From NCBI GenBank assembly GCA_950295325.1, contig OX485807.1:41260440-41324439 (forward strand): a DNA stretch of 64,000 nt. The letters run 5' to 3'. The notes below the pieces were generated by a model. It was given only the letters and a program-made list of their open reading frames with translations, did not search any database and was not told where the DNA came from. A program made the translations under genes and the position numbers. Position 1 is the stretch's first letter, and each line of letters opens with the position of its first letter. Shown here piece by piece: positions 27,389 to 37,729 of this stretch. Origin of the DNA: Polytrichum commune (taxonomy: Eukaryota; Streptophyta; Polytrichopsida; Polytrichales; Polytrichaceae).

Positions 27389-27608
27389 GCCCACAAAGGG
27401 AATGCCCCCTTCCTCCCAACAACAAGAGAAGTGTGAAACCCACCCCACCCCACCCCACCTACAAAGGTAATGTTCCCCAGGGCAACATTCCCACCCCCGC
27501 CCACAAAGGGAATGCCCCCTTCCTCCCAACAACAAGAGAAGTGTGAAACCCACCCCACCCCACCCCACCTACAAAGGTAATGTTCCCCAGGGCAACATTC
27601 CCACCCCC
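27389..27608 (+). repeat. Tandem duplication, two 110-bp units
   Basis: The unit starting GCCCACAAAGGGAATGCCCC is repeated exactly 110 bp later with essentially no differences, so the duplication is recent. Open frames running through it in several frames are by-products of its cytosine-rich composition. Confidence 0.92.
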
Positions 27609-27919
27609 GCATGCATGTCTGAAGTAACAACGAAGAAGCCCAGCTACCAGCCAACCAACAAAACAAGAGACCACACAAAACAAAAGAAAACCCTCTGTGT
27701 CCTCAGTAGGAGGGGGGCTCTGTCTCTCCAGCCGCCCCACGCCAGTCCCCTTCGAACCCTCGTCGATCGGCCCCACCACAAGTAACTACGGAGTCAGGTA
27801 ATTTACTACACCCACTCCCTAGCTACTGTAGTATGCACACTACAGTATGTGGTGTTGGTAACTTACCAATAAGTAAGTCACTACTTCCCCGAGGGCTTGC
27901 TTGAATGGGGCACGCAAAG

Positions 27920-27925
27920 CACGTG
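27920..27925. promoter_or_regulatory. G-box (CACGTG) upstream of the TIFY gene
   Basis: GCACGTGC lies about 0.88 kb upstream of the start codon. JAZ and other TIFY genes are commonly induced by MYC2-type bHLH factors through G-boxes, giving negative feedback. Relevance here is inferred, because a single hexamer occurs often by chance and the transcription start is unknown. Confidence 0.35.
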
Positions 27926-28186
27926 CGCTTTTGCGCCTCTACTTACTAACTTGTCACTCTCCCGCAATCCTACGCCTCCCTTGAATCCTTCATCCTTCAT
28001 TGCTCGCCCCCTCGCAATCGATCTTCCGCATTCATCCTTTATTTGCCGCGATTGCACGGGCTTTCACACCTTATACTTCACCTACCGCAACTCACTTGAC
28101 TATCGCTTAGGCTTTCTCGCCCGCGCTCTGTGCTTGGGCTTGTGTGCGTGCACAAGAATCTGGTCCTTCCTTGAAGGTGGAGGCCT

Positions 28187-28520
28187 TGAAAGAAGAGAAG
28201 AGAAGAGAAGAGAAGAGAAGAGAGGCAGGGAGGGAGAGGGGTACGTACATGAGTGTCTGTTTGTGTTTATAAGTGAGTGAGTGAGTGTGGATGAAGAGGA
28301 ACGAGGAGATGAATGAAGGCATGAGTGAGTGAGGACCTAATATTGGAGTTTGCATTTCTGCCGACCGCGACGTCGGAGCCTTGTTGCGGAGTTTGGCAGT
28401 AGTTCACTACGTTGAGTTGAGGGTTGTGCGAGAGGAGACGAGAGGAGACGAGAGGAGACGAGACGAGACGAGACGAGACGAGACGAGACGAGTGGAGAGG
28501 AGAGGAGAAGAGAAGAGAGG
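28187..28520. repeat. GA-rich simple repeats in the TIFY gene leader region
   Basis: A (GAGAA)n tract lies at about 28190-28222 and a (GAGAC/GAGGA)n tract at about 28430-28520. They sit 280-620 bp upstream of the start codon, probably in the promoter or 5' leader. The serine-rich open frames on the other strand are translations of the repeat. Confidence 0.8.
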
Positions 28521-28803
28521 AGCTTAGGCTGGTTGGGAAGAGGAGGGGGGAGGGTCGGTGATTTGGCGGAAGCGGCTTCATGACTTCGGGTGGAGTGGCG
28601 GAGGACGAAGGGGACTGGGGGACAGGGGTTTGGTGTGTGAGGCGCTAGGGATTTAGCAGCAGCAGGTGTAGTTTGTAGGTTGGCGGATGTGATCAGGTGG
28701 CGTGCGAGTATAGAGGAAAGGAGAAGAGAAGACAAAAGAGGAGAAGAGAGGAAGGGTGTCAACTCAAGAGCGGCCGAGACGGCATCCAGTGTGCCACTGT
28801 GCG

Positions 28804-31800
28804 ATGGCTAGAGAGACGATGGTGACGGACTTTCTGGGGGTTGGAAGGAGCGAGCAGGTTGGCTCCGAGGACAGTGAGCGCGGGGGCACTTTAGTGAGGC
28901 CCATCCCCAGCGTGCCGGAAACTGTGGGAACGGGCCCTCTGTCGAGGGGCTCGCCTGCTCCCGAGGGCGCTCGAGCTGCGGACAGAGACAGCTCTATCAA
29001 TCGACTCCGCCAAGGTAGCTTCTCTTTCCGTTGCTGTGTCTGTCTTTCTCTTTGCAAATCCAGATGTCTGTCTTTTTAGAACGGCATTGAAGTGAGGCTC
29101 GTCCTTGTCGGGAAACCTAGCACACTGCCAATCGCATATCTCTGGACTCCCGGTTGATTTCGACGGAAGATCCGACAGGCGGTGTCATTAGTCCTAGATG
29201 CACGCTCTTCGTATCCTCAACAAGTCCCTGCTCCTTGCACTAGGCGCAGTGCGAGAGAAATGGCTAAGGAGTTGATCAAAGCGCAAAAATCAATCGGGTT
29301 CTTGAAACCTAGGTCTCCAACATGACTAACTCGCGGGCTTGATGAGGTCTTCCACGTAAGAAACAATCAATTTGAACGTAAGGACTAGAGACTAGAGCGT
29401 GGCATTCTTAGTGGAGCTGCCAAATGATATTTTCTCCTTATACAAACAGTCTCTGCTTTCTCCAGGCGTTCCTTCTCCTGAAAAAATAGGGAGGAAGAGG
29501 CCGTCTACAGGAGGGAAAGACGACCAAGACTTGGAGAGTGGGTTAACTGGAGTACATTCGTCGGAGCTCTCGGAGGCTGAGATAATGAAACTGAGTCGAG
29601 GGGATTACTGGCGCTACTTTAAAGAGAGAGGTACTTAATTGGCATCCGTGGAACTACACGCAATTAACCTTGAGTCGAAGCGGTATGTAAATGTACTAAA
29701 TAAATTTCTCTAATTGAATACGTGAGCGAACAAAGAGTAGATTATTGACTTACGTCGTAAGTGACTAGTGTATCGTTTCCATCAACCCTGATGGCGAGGT
29801 TTAGAGATGCCAGATTTGTGGCTAAATATGCGAGTGGTTGTGAACAGGCATGCGCCGGCCTTCGTGGAACAAGCAGATGATGATGGGAATGAAGCAGCAG
29901 ATCGACAGTCGCACCGACGACAAATTGAGCAAGCCAGTTGTCGCTCCAAAATTGGAGATGACAGATGGTCCTATGCTTGGGCATCCTCCATCACTGTCGG
30001 CATGGGAACAGTCTGCCCCTGCAAATCCATCCCACCCTCCCGTAAGTCACTGGGCCTTGCAGGGTGTTGTCTTGGCACATTGCGAGTACTACTCTGTAGT
30101 GCTCTGGAGTTGGGGAGGTGGTGCTGTTGATTGTGTGAATGACAATCCACACACAGGGCTTTGCTCAGAAATCCACTGCACATGATCATTCATTACAAAC
30201 TACTGAACCGCTTGTTTTGCCTGCTGCAGACTACCTCTGGCATGCAGTTGCAGGAAATTGCGGCTCACCAGGAGCGTGGGAGGATGAGAGCGGCAGCAGT
30301 GATGTATGCAAATAGTCTACAGGGACGAGGCGTGCAAAACACAGGTGCACAACCCTCGTCTATGGGTGAAGAAGCTCTGCAAAGTGCGCAACCATCAGAG
30401 CGTGCAGGTCCAGACTACCTCTCTGCGGCCCGACCTTCTACGCAGCAGCACCCTGGATTTGGGAACTCACTACCTCTCTTCAACAAAGGGAAGGGGCTTC
30501 CGGGTCTGGAAAATGGGATGGGTTTGGCTGGCCAAAGAGCAGCTCAAATCCAACAAGCGGTTCTTCAAGGGGGAAAGATGGCAACTCATGCTGCTACAAG
30601 GTACATTTGAGCAAATTGTGGCAATATTTGTTTGTGGTTCTATGTTCTCTAAGCACAACTCCTTCAAAGAACGGCGTTTGCAGTGTATTGACATCTAGTG
30701 TACTGTACAGACCAGCTGGAGCAAGCAAGCACCCTCGGACAGCACAGCTTACAATCTTCTATGCTGGCATGGTGAATGTCTACGATGACGTTCCCTATGA
30801 CAAGGTGGGCTGCTGTTGTGTTTTCATTACCTCTTAGCTCGACCTATGTGTCGTTATGTCTTAGATGGTCAATTGGTAGTTTTACAACTGGTTGATAAGG
30901 TTGGCATTGCAATTGCAGGCTCAGGCTATCATGCTGTTAGCTGGTAGCGGAAACCCATGGTCGTCCAGCTACATGAATCCACCAGGAAATGTTGGCTCTG
31001 GACGTCCTTTCTCCACCCCTATGGCAGTGCCACAGTCCACAACATCAAGACCAGGGTCTCCTGCTCCTCAAGCTACGACCTCTGCTGCTGCTGCCCCAGC
31101 TGCAGTCAATCTGATCTTGGCCAACCAAAGGTTGGCAAAAACCCAGCCAGTAACACATGTTGGTGAGTACCTGGGTCTGCTGGAGCCTTTGCAGTTCCTT
31201 GATAACTCTTTCATTGGTAGTCTGTTGTTGGTGACAGTGCTGGTATTCAAAATTGCACTCAAGTGTATCTTAAGTGTGGATATTGACATGGGCTTTCTTT
31301 ATGTGATGCAGCAGAGCTACCCCAGGCACGGAAGGCATCCTTGGCTCGATTTTTGGAGAAGAGGAAAGACAGGTAGTGAATTCACTCCACTCACTACATA
31401 CAGTCAGCGTCCTGATAGTGCCTGCTTATGCATGCTCACAACTTGTGCCAGCACAGTCTGGATGGAAAGGGTGGTGGCTGAATAGTTTGATTGGTGTGTA
31501 TACAGGGTTCGAAAGGCACCTTATCCTATGAGGAATGAGGGATCTGTGTCTCCACCACATGAGAGGTCTTCAAGTCCTTTGAACAGCAAGCCACCAACTC
31601 GATCTTGCTCTCCAGCATCGACATCAGGGGCTCGGAATCTGCTATCTTCGTCTGGCCCAGGCAATCAGGCATGTGCTTCGAGCGGTAGTGAACCAAATTC
31701 TCCAAGCAATAGACATCCACAGACTCCACCAGGACAAGGCATGTCGGAAGAGAACAGCAATGGGACCCCTGGAGGAAGGGAATATGAAAGAGAACGGGAA

Positions 31801-31890
31801 AGTTCAGGAATGGGTTGTGGGAGGTCACCAGGCATGAGAGGCATTGCGGCCGAAAGTAAAGTTGAAGCAATGGACGAGGAGATGTCATGA
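28804..31890 (+). CDS. PPD: TIFY-family repressor with PPD, TIFY and JAZ-type Jas domains (574 aa, 8 exons)
   Basis: Exons: 28804-29014, 29466-29630, 29848-30041, 30230-30600, 30711-30804, 30919-31162, 31312-31372 and 31506-31890. All junctions are GT-AG and keep phase. The N-terminus has a DFLGVG motif like that of JAZ proteins. Residues about 104-145 form a PEAPOD (PPD) domain with GMRRPSWNK at 126-134. The TIFY (ZIM) domain spans about 323-357 (TIFYAG at 328-333, then AQAIMLLAG). The Jas motif is at 428-455: ELPQARKASLARF, EKRKDR, then VRKAPYPM. Known roles: TIFY recruits NINJA/TOPLESS, PPD binds KIX adaptors, and a full Jas degron binds MYC factors and COI1. Angiosperm PEAPOD proteins have a divergent Jas without PY, so this combination is unusual. 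The protein is longer than most JAZ proteins. An in-frame ATG at 28756 would add 16 residues. It probably acts as a nuclear transcriptional repressor. Confidence 0.9.
31373..31505 (+). promoter_or_regulatory. Jas intron with immediate in-frame stop
   Basis: This 133-bp intron splits the Jas motif after KD(R), the position of the conserved Jas intron known from JAZ genes. If it is retained, the reading continues AGG TAG TGA. The protein would then end exactly after arginine 447 and lose VRKAPYPM and the whole C-terminus. In JAZ proteins such truncated forms resist COI1-dependent turnover. That outcome is inferred for this gene. Confidence 0.7.
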
Positions 31891-33339
31891 CCTTTGCTGT
31901 TTTTGTGTAGTTAAATTAGTGCAAGTGATTCTTTGTCGCATTTTATCAGCAGTAGGGCTAGTCTACCAGGGTCTCACGAACATACATGTAAATATACCTT
32001 TGGCCAAACCAATCCATGTTGAAGACATGTGTAGGATTGAGAGAGACTAATCGAGCCGGATTGTGGAGGTAGAGCCGGAGCACAGAATTAACATGCCTGG
32101 CCACATCAATGCATACTACCCAGTCGGGATGGCTGGGACCTGTTCGGGTATATCATTTGAGGAGATTTTTCAATTGAAAAATGTATAGATATGTAGACAG
32201 CATTCAAAAGGCTAGATTTGTATTGTTTTGGAGGATCATGTCAATTGACAAGTAAATATTGACAGAGTTGTGATTATGCAACTCAAATTTTGGATCTCCC
32301 TTGTCCACCAGACACGTCTGCACTTGATGCTTCCATCCCCTCCTCTGATATTTGCAAATCTGGTTAGCCAACTGGGGCACCAGTCTTTTTTGCTAGTTCC
32401 AGACTCCACCTAGCCACAACTGTCATGACGTGGATCCTGTCCACACTGAGGATACTTTAGACTCCAATTCTGTTGTGAGATGCAGTGAAGCTGGTATTTT
32501 TTGCATCTGTACTAACTAGAACAACTCCTGAATTTATGAGTTATGTGAATTGTGTGTATTAATTTCTGACTGATGAATCCACAGAGTCCTCAATCCTATG
32601 TTTGTCGTTGTGAAAGGGTTACCAAGGAGCATCATCAATACCAAATTGGTCCATCTGCAAATGAGTTGCTGGTGAGTGTGCCGCCATTGTGATTGGCGTA
32701 ATGTGATTCTCTTGCAAATGCTACCTTCCCTCTTAATTAATTGCCGTTCCAGTTTCATGTGCCTGAATTTGCGTAAATTGCACTCTCTGAGTCATCTGTC
32801 ATGAAGTCAATGAAAGTCTAGTCCGAATGGGTTGGAACGAACTTGGGGGATGCTGTCAGATTCCCTAGCCTGTGGAAATAGACCATGTGAGGAGTCGTTC
32901 TGGCAGACAAGAAGTAATGTTTATGCTTGTACGAGAGAGTTAATGTGTTGAAAGCTGAACCAAACAGAAACGGGCTGTCTGCTGATTGAGTCTGACATTC
33001 TACAGACACGTTTTTTAATAGTCTAGGTGCTTGACTTGTGCAGAAAAGTCTCACAAACACACATTTACCACATTTGCTCTACGTACCCTGACCCTCCAGA
33101 GTACAGCCTGATGAGCCAGGGTACACGTTCACAACACGTACCATGGGGGTAAGAGACCCTGAAAGTTAGTCGATCTACTGGAGGTTGATTTAGTACGAAT
33201 CCGCAATAAACCTGAAGGGCCAGATTTTTACTGCACACGCAATCGTAGGTGTTGGGAAACAAAATTGAGTGCGCAACATCCAAGAGTGAAGAATTATTGC
33301 ACACCCTTTAATTCATCCAACAAAAACACACCATGGAAC
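31891..33339. other. 3' flank of the TIFY gene and intergenic DNA
   Basis: It probably includes the 3' UTR. No clear AATAAA near the stop, further exon or recognised repeat was found. Confidence 0.4.
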
Positions 33340-33566
33340 CACTGCTCGGAAAGAACTCTGTTAGTTACAGATGAACCGGTTGAGTTTGAGAAATAATCAT
33401 TTGAAGTTGGAGACTTCAGGAGGATTACCGATCACTTCAGAGGAATCTATAGAAGAATATACCTCAAATGAAAGAAAGCAAAACCAGAAGATGTCAACAT
33501 GTGACCGGCTAGATTTAGAAACACTAGGATCTTGACTGACTATGCCCAAAAACTTCCCGGGCACTG
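33340..33566 (+). mobile_element. D-family hAT-like MITE, copy 2, with perfect 8-bp target duplication
   Basis: The element is 227 bp. Its ends are CACTGCTCGGAAAG and CTTCCCGGGCACTG, which are near-complementary. CATGGAAC is duplicated exactly at 33332-33339 and 33567-33574. An 8-bp duplication and CA(G/C)TG-type ends fit the hAT superfamily. It is non-coding, and it supplies the empty site for the pogo-like insertion in copy 3. Confidence 0.88.
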
Positions 33567-33574
33567 CATGGAAC

Positions 33575-34193
33575 AATGTATTGCAACATGAGCTTATTAA
33601 ATAAAGGATTGACACATGAATCAACTTCAAAGACCCCCCAGTTACCAATAAACTTATGTGGGACACGTTTTCAAGACGTATGCATGAGAGGTGTGCTCGT
33701 AATCACCAGTTCCCTCTAGCTAGGGAGTTCCATAAGCGACTTCCAACATACATTCACCACATTACTCTACCTTGACTTGAAGGGACCGACCTGATGATGA
33801 GAACTCTTGGAGAGAAGAGGATTGCATGTGAGCATCCTTCTCATTCAAACAACAAAATAATGCCTTGGAACAACAATATATATGTAGGTTAGAGGTTGCT
33901 TTCAATATATATACTTTGACACTAGAAATAGCTTAGAAGACCTGTGAATTAGTCAAGCTGAACACAATTGAACTGGAAGTAACCAAAAGCTTGAGGGGCA
34001 TGTTTTTGACATGGTTGCTTGAGAGCTATAGCTTGTATGCAACAATTCCCTCTCATCCAATGGGCGGTGCCATGAAGTGAACATGTTCATTGAACAATAT
34101 TTAAACCCAAATTCATATTCATTGTTGACCTTCTAGATGCTATGACAATAGTTGTGGTTGGATAAATAAAGTGGATGTTGTCAAGCACAACTA
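33575..34193. other. Intergenic, no gene recognised
   Basis: AT-rich and featureless to my reading. Confidence 0.4.
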
Positions 34194-34414
34194 TGCCATT
34201 TATGGTGTTTAGTGTCACTATTTGGAGACACATGGTGCAATGGCTTTATACTAATTGTTTCATTTATTTAACAAACAAACTACAAATAAGTGGTGTGGAC
34301 TTTATAGGACATGCCAAACATAAGGAGTATTTGGATTAAACTTACGTCATAGACAGTAAATTATAGTACTGCATAACTTTGGAAAGCAAGTGACACCAAA
34401 TGCCGTAATCAATG
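34194..34414. mobile_element. H-family MITE, 221 bp
   Basis: TA on both sides. The inverted ends run GGTGTTTAGTGTCACTATTT against GGCATTTGGTGTCACTTGCT (right end reverse-complemented). Size and internal landmarks match the copies at 40.3 and 42.2 kb. No coding capacity. Confidence 0.75.
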
Positions 34415-36125
34415 TAGTTCCTTTAATCTTGGGCACTTGGAGCTAATGGCATTTGACGGGGATAAGTGAAGGATACATTAGACCACACAAACATTATGAA
34501 CTACATTAGATAAGAGAGATACTGGTTGACAAGCTATAGTAGTAACGAGATATCCACATTTTGGGTTGCTCAAGCCCTCAACATGTTCCAAACAAGCTAT
34601 ACCCCATCTCCGGGTAAGCGTCGTAATTGATTAAGCATAAATACACTTAATTAAGAAACTTTAAGCAAAACATTGAGGAAGTCCAAATTTAGATTATTTT
34701 GGAGACCGATGTCCAAGAAACAAAAGAAGTTTTTGATTCATTTGTTTTTAGTGCTATCTGGTCTACAATACTCCCATATTATATATATATATATATACAC
34801 ACATATAAGATTTTCTTTTTTCTTTTTTCTTTTCAAAAATCCAAAACTAACTCTTCAAACTATATGAACGTCAAAGTCAAAGTATTTCAACATAAAAGTG
34901 TAATACCGACCATGGCTATACGTCCACCTCTTTTGGCTAGGTCCCCACCAGTGTTACCAAAGTCGAGAAGATCTAGTGACCACTTGACCCCCATAGATTT
35001 GTGGTTGATTCATCTGAAGTGGATTCCTCTGGGCTCATTCATGACCTCTAATACTATCTTTGAGGTCAAATAATCTAAAATAAGAACTATAGATACTAGA
35101 ATTATATGTACATGCGTTTTCACCCAAGGTAAAGTGGTGGGGACGCAGCTCAAAGAGGCGGGCTACTAACCCGAGCCATTAAAACCGACATAGAAATACG
35201 GTAATTCATCATGAGATTCCGAGAGAGAGAGAGAGAGAGAGATGCTAACTTAATGTTTTTTTAGACTCCCAAAGATGAGTGTGCAGTGATTGGTTAAATT
35301 GAGGAGGCTGAAATCCATGGGGCTTGGACCATGTGACTCTCTGATACTGTAGGGTTTTTGTTTTTTAAGTACCCGGATTTCTAGTTCAATTTTACAACAC
35401 ATGTTTCATTAAACATGAGGACTTCATGAAAGTCGACCAATGAGGGGAGTGAATGAAGGTGCCACATTGGATGTGGTTCGGTTACCGAGGGGATGCAATC
35501 TACCCTCCCTAATATCACGCTTGTGGTAACCAAACTGCACGTGATGTTAAGGAGGTATGTGGTGTTAACATGGATGCATGATACTAGAGAAATAGTGTAG
35601 CATGTGACATCATGGAATAACAACACAAAGTCAACATTACAATAATGACAATAATGACAACGTGATGCATGCGAGCGTGTGGTTTGAATTCTTTGGTGGA
35701 TTATTGTAATGTAAAAATGCGTGACATATGAGAGGGGAATGTGGCAACAAGGAGGGAGGTTTAAATTGAGCACATCCGTTCCCTAGGGTTTCGGGATATA
35801 AGAGAGGGAGCGACATTACGGAGGTTAGGGTGTAATTGTAAAACTAATCCCTTATGAGAGATTGGTTGTTGATTCATCCCAATTTAAGTTTACTAGACTA
35901 ATGTGGGGGTTGATATAAGTAAGACTACCATAACATTGTTAAGCCTATCCCCTTTGCACCCTTTCTACTGCTGATGCAATTGCCAACAAGCTTTATTCCC
36001 AATTACAAATCATGACATTTTGGGCGTTGCCCTGTGTTGCATGTATGCCGCCTCACGTGGGCCTATCGTGATGGTTAGGTTCTATTAAATATTCTACCAA
36101 ACAAACCTAGTGTCGGAGATAACTA
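34415..36125. other. Intergenic with simple repeats
   Basis: It holds a (TA)n tract near 34779-34798 and a (GA)n tract at about 35220-35242. A 130-residue minus-strand open frame at 35381-35773 has no recognisable domain and is not called. Confidence 0.45.
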
Positions 36126-37729
36126 CACCGTTTGCGGTATTTAGTGTCAAGTGCGTAATAGTGTCACTTACCATATTTTGAGGTGTATACTAGGTTACAT
36201 GAATGATGATACAACTTCACTATTATTGTCACGTCGTGACACTTGGCATTCCAACGTGCTTACTAATGTCTTGGCATGAATATGTTTAATAGTGTTATGA
36301 GATGTATGCCTACGTTCCACAATGGTCTACAAGTTGACTAAAGTGCACACAAATGACACTTGACATTAGTATGCTTAATAACATCTTCCCCTTTCATATT
36401 ACAACGCAAAACTATCATCTCGTGTATCCCAATGTGCTACACTAAACGTCATGATGTAAATAAAACTTCACTGAACAAAAATACTTATGTTGGCAAATAG
36501 TATCATTGTTGGCAATCAACGGATGTGACACTTTGAGACCTCTAAGCATCTAGATTAGACCCTTTGCAAATAGTATACATACACTAAATGCCATAACGGT
36601 GTAGTGAGCCAAGGCTGAAAATTCCTACATGTTTATTCATTGTGGCATATCAAACACTGTTTGTTCCGTAAAAGAGCTCCACTATAAAAAATGAATTATG
36701 CCCTCAAAACTCTTGGCCCCATGATGCAAGAGCCTACCACTAAGGAAAGTTATGAACAACCCATGAGCTCAACAATAGTAATCAACTTTTTCACCCCCCC
36801 TCCCTCTTTGAAAGGTGTTGTGAAACACTCACCCTATTGTATTTATGTGAAAATAAAGCAACATAACCTAACCAAGTCAAATGCTACACCATTTACTATC
36901 CCACTTGACTCATTCGGAGGAATCATAGAAGTCACTCGCAACCCTACTTATTTTAGACGAATATCCCATTTTTTTCTTCTCTTCTTCTTACGCGGCAAGT
37001 TCATACCGGCTCTCAAATATTAATACACACCCGATTCCAAGCGCACTATATATACACCATGTGCTTTAAAGAACTTCAACCCCCAAACCCCTCTAGTACC
37101 CTAGTACTACTCTCTTTATGGTATTTAGTGTCATCTACACTATTTGTGAGGGGCCTAAACTAGATGCCTAGAGGTCTCAAAGTGTCACATCCGCTGATTG
37201 CTAGTATGATACTATTCATCAACATAAGTAACTTCTTAAGTAAAGTTTTATGCACATTTTGACATCTAGCGTAGCACATTGGGATGCTTGAGCTGATAGT
37301 TTTGTTGTTTACTGTGAAAGGGGAAGGTATTATTAAGCATACTAATGGCAAGTGGTAAGTGTCGTGTGCTAATATTTTAGCATACAAGAGGAAGATAATT
37401 TTGAACATACTAATACCAAGTGTCACTCGTGTGCACTTTAGTCAACTTGTAGACCATTATGTAACATGTGTGTCACCAAGGGCGCCACATGAGCCCAAAT
37501 GTAGCTGCGATCTGGGCCATGGAAGCGTCCAAGGGAAATCAATGGTGGATGGCAAAGGCGGGCGGGCAGGCAGGGGGCGGACACGGGCTCCCAACAACAC
37601 ACTTGAACGCCAAGTTTCATGAAGTGACACTAATGATGATGTTGTTGATCATCAGTGTAACCTAGCATATGCTTGAAAATGGGGTAAGTGACACTATTAT
37701 GCATGTGACACTAAAATTCGTAAACGGTG
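36126..37729. mobile_element. Large fold-back H-family element, about 1.6 kb
   Basis: TA flanks both ends. The outer ends are CACCGTTTGCGGTATTTAG and its near-complement ending AAACGGTG. The left arm (36126-36613) and right arm (about 37109-37729) are inverted copies of each other over nearly their whole length. Landmarks include CACTTTGAGACCTCTA at 36531 and its complement near 37170. The right arm carries about 120 extra GC-rich bases (37490-37615). The central roughly 500 bp is unique and has a 110-residue open frame (36691-37023) with no recognised domain. Confidence 0.8.

Noticed and set aside
27280-27779. Long overlapping open frames on both strands (up to 132 residues)
   Set aside because: They are translations of cytosine-rich tandem repeats and a C run; glycine/tryptophan-rich products in several frames are a composition artefact.
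28107-28762. Serine-rich minus-strand open frames (up to 141 residues)
   Set aside because: They read through GA-type simple repeats antisense to the TIFY gene leader and have no domain.
36691-37023. Transposase in the centre of the fold-back element
   Set aside because: The 110-residue frame has no catalytic or DNA-binding motif.
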